Shown: positions 1 to 4,772 of the stretch, piece by piece
Layout of the letters: each line of letters begins with the position of its first letter
Position numbering within the stretch: the first letter of the stretch is position 1
Source: Alphaproteobacteria bacterium
Lineage (GTDB): Bacteria > Pseudomonadota > Alphaproteobacteria > Rhodobacterales > Rhodobacteraceae
NCBI GenBank assembly: GCA_030424705.1
Contig: JAUHWJ010000210.1
Coordinates: 1 to 5,042, forward strand
DNA: 5,042 nt
Reading direction: 5' to 3'
Made by a program: the position numbers and the translations under genes
The notes under the pieces: model-generated
What the model saw: only the letters and a program-made list of their open reading frames with translations
Database searches by the model: none
Told to the model about the DNA's origin: nothing

Positions 1-34
1 GAAACGCCATTAGGACGAGTCGGGAGATCTTCAT
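1..34 (-). CDS. Start of a probable exported protein (5' fragment)
   Basis: Only the first 11 codons lie in the window; they read MKISRLVLMAF. Two basic residues followed by a hydrophobic run is how a Sec signal peptide begins, so a periplasmic or membrane protein is likely. The ATG at 34-32 is preceded by GAAGG with 6 bases between, a reasonable ribosome binding site. An in-frame TGA lies four codons upstream with no alternative start between, so this start is forced if the gene is real. It reads in the same direction as gci, about 280 bases beyond it. By analogy with uronate clusters of other proteobacteria it could be a solute-binding protein of a TRAP, tripartite tricarboxylate or ABC transporter, but nothing in 11 residues proves that. 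A plus-strand ATG overlaps the same bases and is the competing reading. Confidence 0.45.
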   Translation of the reverse strand, partial: MKISRLVLMAF

Positions 35-248
35 GACACACCTTCACCACAATACCCGTCGAACAAGCCGCTTCGCCCTGGCCTGTCGACTCGACGCTGC
101 CTATTTTTTTGGCTCGAAGCTCTTAAGGGCGGATTAAATACTGTCTCTCCATCGCATCGACTTGTGTCCCATTCTTCTGACAGATCGCCATTTCGGCCCA
201 GCCGCCTGATGCGAAGATAACCGTAAGACTGCTCAGGCCTTATGGGGT

Positions 249-276
249 ATCATGATAGATTCCTTTCTTATATCAA
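249..276 (-). promoter_or_regulatory. Weak candidate promoter reading leftward
   Basis: On the minus strand TTGATA (276-271, five of six against TTGACA) is followed after 16 bases by CATGAT (254-249, four of six against TATAAT). Transcription would start near 242 and run toward the fragment gene at the left edge. The inverted repeat at 290-306 would sit just upstream of the -35 box, centred near -56. The match is modest and lies in AT-rich DNA where such matches arise by chance. Confidence 0.25.
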
Positions 277-289
277 TAAGTTGAAACCC

Positions 290-306
290 GTGCACACTGT
301 GTGCAC
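290..306. promoter_or_regulatory. Perfect 17-bp inverted repeat, probable regulator operator
   Basis: The arms GTGCACAC (290-297) and GTGTGCAC (299-306) are exact reverse complements around one central T (298). The symmetry and length suit a dimeric helix-turn-helix repressor. Alternating GT/AC arms around a short centre recall sites of GntR-family regulators, which often control sugar-acid catabolism. It lies 7 bases beyond the gci stop codon. As RNA it could fold only by opening the middle, and no T-rich tail follows, so a terminator is less likely than an operator. The regulator is not encoded in this window, so the GntR assignment is inference. Confidence 0.55.
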
Positions 307-313
307 ACGCCCG

Positions 314-1453
314 TCATCGCCGCGCCGAAAACCGCTCCAGCGTCGCCCGGTCGATCTCGAAGCCGAGCCCCGGCCCCTCCGGCACGGCGACCTCGCCCGC
401 CTCATGCTCGATGGGCGCGGCGAGCACGGCCATGCGGAACGGGTTCGGCGTCCGGTCAAATTCCAGCAGGGGCGGCCGCGGCTCGTGGCGGGGCGGGCTG
501 GGCGGCAAGGTCGCGAGCATCTGGAGCGCGGCGGCGACCGCCACACCCGTCCCCCAGACATGCGGCACGACGCGGACGCCCGCCGTCTCCGCCATCGCGA
601 AGATCTTCCGCATCTCGGTTATGCCGCCGCAGCCGCAGACATCCGGCTGGAGGATGTCCACCGCCCCCGCCTCCAGCGCGGCGGCGAAGGCGGCGCGGCC
701 GTGCCAGGTCTCGCCCCCGGCCACGGGCACGGGCTGCCGCGCCCTGACCTCGGCGTAGGCGCGAAGGTGCTCCGGCGTCACCGGCTCCTCGAACCAGCCG
801 ATGTCGAGGTCGGCGACAGCCCGCCCGAGCGCCACGGCCTCCACGGCGTCATAGCCGTGATTGGCGTCCACCATCAGCGCGATCTCCGGCCCCACCGCCT
901 CCCGCAGCGCCCGGATCGCCCTGGCGTCCTCCGCCGCGCCGTAGCCGATCTTGATCTTCGCCGCGCGGAAGCCTTCGGAGACATAGCCCGTCACCTCGCG
1001 GACGGTCGGCTCGATCCGGTCGCGCCCCACCGGGCGGAAGCCGCCGGTCGCATAGGCCGGAACCTTCATCCGGTGCGCCCCGCCGAGAAGCCGCCAGACC
1101 GGCGCCCCGAGATCTTTCCCCGCGGCGTCCCAGAGCGCGATATCGACGCCCGAAAGCGCCGTCATCGTCAGCCCGCGCTGCCCCTGGTCGCGGAACTCGT
1201 TGTAGAGGTCGAGCCAGATCGGCTCGATGTCCCACGCGTCGCGCCCGATTATCCGGCCCGCCATCGCCTCCACGATCGCGGCGTTCGGCAGCGCCGGGCC
1301 GAGGCATTCGCCCCACCCCGTCACGCCCCCGGCGCATTCGACCTCCACGAGGCAGGCCCATCGCTCCCGAAAGGTCGAGAAGGAGGACTGGAAGCGCTCC
1401 GCCTCCGGCAATTCGTGGCGCAGGACATGTGTGCGGATTGCGGCGATCTTCAT
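314..1453 (-). CDS. gci: D-galactarolactone cycloisomerase (enolase superfamily)
   Basis: A cytoplasmic Mg2+-dependent enzyme that opens D-galactaro-1,4-lactone (and probably D-glucaro-1,4-lactone) by beta-elimination to 3-deoxy-2-keto-hexarate, the second step of oxidative hexuronate breakdown. The 379-residue protein matches the family length and closely resembles the Agrobacterium tumefaciens enzyme from memory, including ECLGPALPNAA (49-59), RDQGQRGL (88-95) and CGCGGITE (273-280). Key residues of the mandelate racemase subgroup are present: KIK with K166 and K168, metal ligands D196 (VDANHGY), E222 (WFEEP) and E248 (GGETWHG), D271 (QPD), and H298 in VPHVWGTG. The capping domain covers about 1-125, with the barrel after it. 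The ATG at 1453 has TCCTCC (1461-1466), that is GGAGGA on the coding strand, 7 bases upstream. It diverges from udh, which makes its substrate; this context favours Gci over generic mandelate racemase or glucarate dehydratase relatives. Confidence 0.9.
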   Translation of the reverse strand: MKIAAIRTHVLRHELPEAERFQSSFSTFRERWACLVEVECAGGVTGWGECLGPALPNAAIVEAMAGRIIGRDAWDIEPIWLDLYNEFRDQGQRGLTMTALSGVDIALWDAAGKDLGAPVWRLLGGAHRMKVPAYATGGFRPVGRDRIEPTVREVTGYVSEGFRAAKIKIGYGAAEDARAIRALREAVGPEIALMVDANHGYDAVEAVALGRAVADLDIGWFEEPVTPEHLRAYAEVRARQPVPVAGGETWHGRAAFAAALEAGAVDILQPDVCGCGGITEMRKIFAMAETAGVRVVPHVWGTGVAVAAALQMLATLPPSPPRHEPRPPLLEFDRTPNPFRMAVLAAPIEHEAGEVAVPEGPGLGFEIDRATLERFSARR

Positions 1454-1563
1454 CGGGGCTTCCTCCGGGCTTTTCGCGATAAGAGCGCGGCGGCGCGCCC
1501 GAGGGAAGGGCTGGACCTGCGGGCGGGTTCGTCGGAGGTTTGGCAGAAACGGGAGGGAAAGCC
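1454..1563. promoter_or_regulatory. Divergent promoter region between gci and udh
   Basis: This 110-bp spacer must hold the promoters for both genes unless they are read from further away. It contains the ribosome binding sites of gci (1461-1466) and udh (GGGAGGGAAA, 1551-1560). The only AT-rich patch is TTTTCGCGATAA (1471-1482), built around the palindrome TCGCGA. I see no clear sigma-70 boxes in either direction and no copy of the repeat found at 290-306. Confidence 0.5.
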
Positions 1564-2364
1564 ATGAAGCTCCGCCGCCTGCTCGTCACCGGGGCCGCCG
1601 GCCATGTGGGCCGCATCGCGCGCGCCCGTCTCGGCCATCTTGCCGAGACTCTCCGCCTCTCCGACATCGCGGAGATGTCCCCGGCCGGCGCGGGGGAGGA
1701 AGTCATCCGCTGCGATCTGGCCGACCGGGAGGCGACCTTCCGCCTCCTCGAAGGCTGCGACGGCGTCATCCATCTCGGCGGGCAGCCGGTGGAGGCGGCG
1801 TTCGACGACATCCTCCAGGCCAATCTCCTCGGCCTCTACAATCTCTACGAAGCGGCGCGGAAGGCCGGGACGAAGCGCATCCTTTTCGCCAGCTCCAACC
1901 ACGTCATCGGCTTTCACGAGCGGACGACCCGGCTCGACGCCTCGGCCCCGCTTCGGCCGGATTCCCTTTACGGCGTTTCGAAATGCTTCGGGGAGGCGGT
2001 GGCGCGGCTCTACTGGGACAAGTTCGGGGTGGAGAGCGCATTGGTGCGGATCGGCTCCGTGCTCGACGCGCCGAAGGACCACCGGATGCTCGCCACATGG
2101 CTCAGCCCGGCCGATTTCGCCCGCCTCGCGGAGGCCGTGTTCCGCGCGCCGCGGCTCGGCTGCGCCATCGTCTACGGCGCCTCCGCGAACGACGAGAGCT
2201 GGTGGGACAATTCCGCCGCCGCCTTCCTCGGCTGGCGCCCGCAGGACAATTCGGAGCAGTTCCGAGCCATGCTGGACGCGGCGGGCCCGCCCCCGCCGCC
2301 GGAAGATCCCTACAACCGCTGGCAGGGCGGCGGCTTCGCGACGGCGGGGCACTTCGAAGACTGA
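1564..2364 (+). CDS. udh: Uronate dehydrogenase, NAD-dependent (SDR fold)
   Basis: It oxidises D-galacturonate or D-glucuronate at C1 with NAD+ to the matching aldaro-1,5-lactone (EC 1.1.1.203), the entry step of oxidative uronate catabolism in the cytoplasm. The 266-residue protein resembles Agrobacterium uronate dehydrogenase from memory along its whole length. Visible features are the Rossmann motif TGAAGHVG (9-16), D34 at the end of strand 2 (suited to NAD rather than NADP), CDLAD (50-54), HLGG (70-73), FASSNH (108-113) with the catalytic serine, YGVSK (Y136, K140), RIGS (162-165) and the C-terminal GASANDESWWDNS (205-217). The ATG at 1564 is chosen because GGGAGGGAAA (1551-1560) precedes it and the protein then starts directly with strand 1. 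A TTG at 1540 would add eight residues with no benefit. Its stop is 5 bases from the convergent DUF1348 gene. It diverges from gci, its pathway partner. Confidence 0.93.
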   Translation: MKLRRLLVTGAAGHVGRIARARLGHLAETLRLSDIAEMSPAGAGEEVIRCDLADREATFRLLEGCDGVIHLGGQPVEAAFDDILQANLLGLYNLYEAARKAGTKRILFASSNHVIGFHERTTRLDASAPLRPDSLYGVSKCFGEAVARLYWDKFGVESALVRIGSVLDAPKDHRMLATWLSPADFARLAEAVFRAPRLGCAIVYGASANDESWWDNSAAAFLGWRPQDNSEQFRAMLDAAGPPPPPEDPYNRWQGGGFATAGHFED

Positions 2365-2369
2365 GGCGC

Positions 2370-2834
2370 TCAGAGCCCGAGTTCGGAAAGGCCCGGATGA
2401 TCGTCCGGCCGCCGCCCGAGCGGCCAGCAGAAGAGCCTGTCCTCCTCCCGGATCGGCACGTCGTTGATGCTCGCATGGCGCGCGCGCATCAGCCCCGCCT
2501 CGTCGAACTCCCAGTTCTCGTTGCCGTGGGAGCGAGTCCATCGCCCCGCCTCGTCCCGGCTCTCATAGACGTAGCGGACGGCGATGCGGTTACCTGCGAA
2601 GGCCCAGAGCTCCTTGATCAGGCGATAGTCCAGCTCCTTCGCCCATTTCCGCGTGAGAAAGACCTCGATCTCCGCCCTGCCCTGCAGGAACTCGTCCCGG
2701 TTCCGCCAGCGGCTGTCTTCCGTATAGGCGAGGGCGACTTTTGCCGGGTCCCGCCCGTTCCAGCCGTCCTCGGCGAGGCGGACCTTCAGGCGGGCGGAGG
2801 CTTCGTCGAACGGGGGAAGCGGCGGGCGGCTCAT
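2370..2834 (-). CDS. DUF1348 / NTF2-like family protein
   Basis: A 154-residue protein of the DUF1348 family, which has the NTF2-like cone fold used for small-molecule binding or catalysis; its biochemical role is not established. Recognised conserved blocks are [11 protein letters not shown] (20-30), [13 protein letters not shown] (37-49), FLTRKW (59-64), [12 protein letters not shown] (68-79), [11 protein letters not shown] (81-91), [13 protein letters not shown] (104-116) and the C-terminal [16 protein letters not shown] (139-154). There is no signal peptide or membrane segment, so it should be cytoplasmic. It is complete at normal family length. Its ATG (2834-2832) overlaps the TGA of the upstream flavoprotein gene (ATGA), which points to one mRNA with coupled translation and a shared role. 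Tail-to-tail with udh it leaves only 5 bases, yet nothing suggests a role in uronate catabolism. Confidence 0.88.
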   Translation of the reverse strand: MSRPPLPPFDEASARLKVRLAEDGWNGRDPAKVALAYTEDSRWRNRDEFLQGRAEIEVFLTRKWAKELDYRLIKELWAFAGNRIAVRYVYESRDEAGRWTRSHGNENWEFDEAGLMRARHASINDVPIREEDRLFCWPLGRRPDDHPGLSELGL

Positions 2835-3451
2835 TGCGCGGCCTCCGCCTTCAGTGCGGCGTTCTCCGCCTCGAGCCGCGCGATCCTCGCCTGCATCTCG
2901 CCGAGGACGGGCTGAAGCTCCTCCGCCGTGAAGCGCTGCGGAATATGCTGCGGGCAGTTCCAGTCGAACCCCGCAACGTCGATTAGCACCGCGCGCTCCG
3001 GCTTGCCCCTGCCCCCGGCATGGAGCCGCGCGACGAGCGCAGGGTCCTCCACCCGGTCCACGATCCGCGCGCGGCCAAAAAGCTTCAGCCTCGCACGGTT
3101 CGGATAATCCATGAAGAAGAGCGAGACGCGCCCGTCCGCCGTGAGGTTGCCGAGGCTCATGTATTGACGGTTGCCGCGATAGTCGGCGTAGCCGATTGTC
3201 CGCTCGTCGAGCGCGCGGACGAAGCCCTTCGCCCCGCCCCGAAACTGGACATATGGCCAGCCCGTCTCGCCCACGCTCGCCTGATAGAACCCGTCCCGCG
3301 CGGCGATGAAGGCGGCCTCGTCCGGCCCGAGCCGGTCCCGCGCCTCGGCCTCCGGCGCGAGTTGCGGGGCGTAGGCGGCGCGGGAGCCCTCGCGCTCCTG
3401 CGCGGCGAGGACGGAAGGGGTGAAGCCGATCTCATAGAAGGCGCGGGCCAT
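2831..3451 (-). CDS. Pyridoxamine 5'-phosphate oxidase-family FMN protein
   Basis: A 206-residue cytoplasmic protein of the split-barrel, flavin-binding PNPOx-like family; the substrate is unknown, and true pyridoxine synthesis is unlikely. Typical blocks are the barrel entry [15 protein letters not shown] (64-78), [14 protein letters not shown] (90-103), [19 protein letters not shown] (112-130) and [14 protein letters not shown] (161-174). Residues 177-204 form a charged, leucine-spaced helix ([19 protein letters not shown]) that may be a short coiled coil, perhaps for dimerisation. The ATG at 3451 is chosen because GAGGAG (complement of 3459-3464) lies 7 bases upstream; a TTG at 3466 would add five residues and bury that site. 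It is the first gene of an operon with the DUF1348 gene (ATGA overlap) and diverges from a TetR gene across a spacer with two operator-like sites. Such pairs often respond to reactive or xenobiotic compounds, but that is inference. Confidence 0.85.
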   Translation of the reverse strand: MARAFYEIGFTPSVLAAQEREGSRAAYAPQLAPEAEARDRLGPDEAAFIAARDGFYQASVGETGWPYVQFRGGAKGFVRALDERTIGYADYRGNRQYMSLGNLTADGRVSLFFMDYPNRARLKLFGRARIVDRVEDPALVARLHAGGRGKPERAVLIDVAGFDWNCPQHIPQRFTAEELQPVLGEMQARIARLEAENAALKAEAAQ

Positions 3452-3469
3452 AGTGGCACTCCTCAAACT

Positions 3470-3483
3470 GCACCGATCGGTGC
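3470..3483. promoter_or_regulatory. Perfect 14-bp palindrome, probable TetR operator O1
   Basis: GCACCGATCGGTGC is its own reverse complement, centred between 3476 and 3477. It lies between the divergent flavoprotein and TetR genes, 19 bases before the flavoprotein ATG. This is the usual place for an autoregulatory TetR-family site, and ACCGATCGGT cores are common in that family. A second, related copy lies 29 bases to the right. Confidence 0.65.
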
Positions 3484-3492
3484 GGATACTTG

Positions 3493-3521
3493 ATAAATGG
3501 ACAGATCGGTGCGATTTGCAA
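3493..3521 (-). promoter_or_regulatory. Tentative promoter of the flavoprotein operon
   Basis: On the minus strand TTGCAA (3521-3516, four of six) and ATTTAT (3498-3493, three of six) are 17 bases apart in the only AT-rich part of the spacer. Operator copy O2 fills the gap between the boxes and O1 falls just after the expected start near 3486, a layout that would give repression. The boxes themselves are weak matches. Confidence 0.25.
3499..3513. promoter_or_regulatory. Second operator-like copy O2
   Basis: GGACAGATCGGTGCG agrees with 3470-3484 at 13 of 15 positions. The right half (GATCGGTGCG) is identical and the left half is degenerate. The centres of the two copies are 29 bases apart. 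It is probably a weaker site for the same TetR protein, placed to affect transcription in both directions. Confidence 0.5.
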
Positions 3522-3542
3522 GGGGCGGAACAGGAGAAACCG

Positions 3543-4100
3543 ATGCGGCCTTCGAAACGGGACGAGATCGTGGAGCGGGCGCTCTCCGTCTTCGCGGAGG
3601 AGGGATATGGCCGTGCGGGGATGGACGCGCTGGCGGAGCGGATCGGCGTCTCAAAGTCTTCGATCTACAATCACTTCGAGAGCAAGGACGCCCTGATCCT
3701 CGCCGCGCTTGGCGTTCAGGAGGCGCGGATCGACGCCCTCGTCTCCACCCGCGTCGCCGCGGCGGAAGGGCCGCGGGCCGCGCTCCTCGCCGTCTTCGAA
3801 GCGCTCGGCCTCTGGTTCGCTTCGCCGGGATTTCGCGGCTGCCTCTTCCAGCGCGCGGCGGCGGAGTTCCAGGCGGAGGAGAGCCCGGTGCGGGTCGCGG
3901 CCCTCGCCCGGAAGCGCGCCTTCGCCGGGCGCCTGCAGGATCTGGCGGAGGCGGCGGGCGCGCCGGGGGCCGGCCCCGCGCTCCACGCGCTCGCCGAAGG
4001 CGCGATCCTGCGCGCGGCTCTCGGCCTGACGAAGGATGCGGCCGGGGAAGCCCGGCGCGCCGCGGAGACGCTCATTGCGGCGGAAGCGCCCGCCCGATGA
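3543..4100 (+). CDS. TetR/AcrR-family transcriptional regulator (local repressor)
   Basis: A 185-residue dimeric DNA-binding repressor. The N-terminal TetR domain spans about 1-52. Its helix-turn-helix is MDALAERIGVSKSSIYNHFESKDAL (27-51), with the recognition helix around SKSSIYNHF. The rest is the helical ligand and dimer domain, with WFASPGFRGCLFQRAAAEF (91-109), a signature shared by many TetR proteins near oxidoreductases. The ATG at 3543 is chosen because AGGAGA (3532-3537) lies 5 bases upstream and the protein then opens like other TetR proteins; extending to 3453 would run translation through both operator copies. It diverges from the flavoprotein/DUF1348 operon, so it most likely represses that operon and itself through 3470-3513 until a small molecule binds. 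The ligand cannot be read from the sequence. Its last 29 bases overlap the end of the opposing TetR gene. Confidence 0.88.
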   Translation: MRPSKRDEIVERALSVFAEEGYGRAGMDALAERIGVSKSSIYNHFESKDALILAALGVQEARIDALVSTRVAAAEGPRAALLAVFEALGLWFASPGFRGCLFQRAAAEFQAEESPVRVAALARKRAFAGRLQDLAEAAGAPGAGPALHALAEGAILRAALGLTKDAAGEARRAAETLIAAEAPAR

Positions 4101-4674
4101 TCCCCCGCAGAGCCGCCTCTCGTTCATCGCCCCTCAGCGCCATGAGCGCGGCGGGCCGACCCGCGATCATCAACTCCGCGAGGCCGTGAACCATCGCCCA
4201 GGCCGCGACGAGGTCGAGACGCGCCGTCTCGTCCTCGTCGGGCGCCGCGCCGCGCGTGGCGAGGACATTGGCGCCCAAAAGGTCGAAAACCGCCTCCCCG
4301 GCCGCGCAGAGAGCGGGGTCGGTCCAGTCGAGCCGGGCCGAGGCGAACATCAGCCGGAAAAGGGCCGGATGCGCCAGCGCGAAATCGAGATAGCCGAGGC
4401 CGGCAGCGATGAAGCGCCCGCGCGGCTCGGACTCCTGCGCCATCCGCGCCTCCTTCACGGCGAGGAATCGTGCGAAGCCTTCCGCGGCGAGCGCGGTGAG
4501 AAGCCCGGCGGTGTCCCCGAAATGATGCGCCGGCGCCGCGTGGCTGACCCCGGCGCGCTTGGCGACGCCGCGGAGCGAGAACGCCTCGACGCCCTTCTCC
4601 TCAAGCTCCGCTTCCGCCTCCCGCAGGAGCGCGGCGCGGAGATCGCCATGATGATATCGCCCGTCGCTGGCCAT
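4072..4674 (-). CDS. TetR/AcrR-family regulator with WHG-type C-terminal domain
   Basis: A 200-residue regulator beginning RYHHGDLRAALL (6-17), the opening typical of the TetR subgroup with a WHG domain. The helix-turn-helix is SLRGVAKRAGVSHAAPAHHFGD (33-54), with recognition helix SHAAPAHHF. The C-terminal domain carries HPALFRLMF (102-110) and AWAMVHGLAELM (158-169), which contains the tryptophan-histidine-glycine pattern that names the domain. The ATG at 4674 fits family starts, yet no good Shine-Dalgarno sequence precedes it and a promoter candidate would start the mRNA almost at the ATG. It diverges from a membrane-protein gene and probably represses it through the inverted repeat at 4742-4756. 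It converges on and overlaps the other TetR gene by 29 bp; the two proteins are clearly different in sequence, so this is not a recent duplication. Confidence 0.88.
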   Translation of the reverse strand: MASDGRYHHGDLRAALLREAEAELEEKGVEAFSLRGVAKRAGVSHAAPAHHFGDTAGLLTALAAEGFARFLAVKEARMAQESEPRGRFIAAGLGYLDFALAHPALFRLMFASARLDWTDPALCAAGEAVFDLLGANVLATRGAAPDEDETARLDLVAAWAMVHGLAELMIAGRPAALMALRGDEREAALRGIIGRALPPQ

Positions 4675-4679
4675 GGCTC

Positions 4680-4708
4680 TGCATACCCTGCCGTCTTTCC
4701 GCTGTCAA
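4680..4708 (-). promoter_or_regulatory. Candidate promoter of the WHG-type TetR gene
   Basis: The minus strand has a consensus -35 box TTGACA (4708-4703) and, 17 bases on, TATGCA (4685-4680, three of six against TATAAT). Transcription would begin near 4673-4674, at the start codon itself. That would give a leaderless mRNA and explain the missing ribosome binding site. The weak -10 box keeps confidence moderate. Confidence 0.4.
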
Positions 4709-4720
4709 AATTTGGCTTGA

Positions 4721-4750
4721 CTGACGGCTTCGCCGCCTTAACTTTACAAT
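4721..4750 (+). promoter_or_regulatory. Candidate promoter of the membrane-protein gene
   Basis: TACAAT (4745-4750, five of six) is a good -10 box; CTGACG (4721-4726, four of six) stands 18 bases upstream. A better -35, TTGACT (4717-4722), is present but 22 bases away, too far for normal sigma-70 spacing. The -10 box lies inside the inverted repeat 4742-4756, so a bound repressor would block it. The start would be near 4757, giving a leader of about 16 bases. Confidence 0.45.
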
Positions 4751-4756
4751 GTAAAG
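4742..4756. promoter_or_regulatory. Perfect inverted repeat with 7-bp arms, probable TetR operator
   Basis: CTTTACA (4742-4748) and TGTAAAG (4750-4756) are exact reverse complements around A4749. TTTACA-N-TGTAAA is a familiar shape of TetR-family operators. It lies between the WHG-type TetR gene and the membrane-protein gene, 16 bases before the latter's ATG and over its probable -10 box, so it should repress the membrane-protein gene most directly. Confidence 0.7.
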
Positions 4757-4772
4757 CAAGTCGGAGACCGCC

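Larger units (their letters stand above)
35..313. other. AT-richer intergenic region left of gci
   Basis: This stretch has no convincing gene and is visibly richer in A and T than the rest of the window. It contains a run of seven T (104-110), a 10-bp palindrome TATCATGATA (248-257), a weak leftward promoter candidate (249-276) and a perfect 17-bp inverted repeat (290-306). GTCGA-C-TCGAC at 85-95 is also symmetric, but its loop of one base is too small for a terminator hairpin. If transcription of the leftward gene begins near 242, its mRNA would carry a leader of roughly 200 bases. I recognise no riboswitch or small RNA in it. No intrinsic terminator is evident after gci. Confidence 0.6.

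Noticed and set aside
85..110. Symmetric GTCGA-C-TCGAC followed by seven T, considered as a terminator.
   Set aside because: The loop of one base cannot form a normal hairpin, the T run is separated by several bases, and it faces away from gci transcription.
33..137. Plus-strand open frame of 34 codons (MTHLHHNTRRTSRF...) preceded by GGGAGA.
   Set aside because: It has a fair ribosome binding site but no recognisable family. It shares its ATG bases with the leftward signal-peptide start, which reads more like a real gene.
166..234. Minus-strand 22-codon open frame (MAICQKNGTQVDAMERQYLIRP) or similar within the leader.
   Set aside because: No ribosome binding site and no family resemblance; expected by chance in a non-coding stretch.
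242..1567. A long open frame on the plus strand opposite gci.
   Set aside because: Its protein is rich in arginine, proline and histidine with no motif; it is the antisense shadow of gci in GC-rich DNA.
2361..2373. CTGAG-GCG-CTCAG hairpin covering both stop codons of udh and the DUF1348 gene.
   Set aside because: Only five base pairs, and no run of T follows on either strand, so it is not supported as a terminator.
1450..2541. A long minus-strand open frame opposite udh.
   Set aside because: Antisense shadow with arginine- and glycine-rich composition; udh on the other strand has all family motifs.
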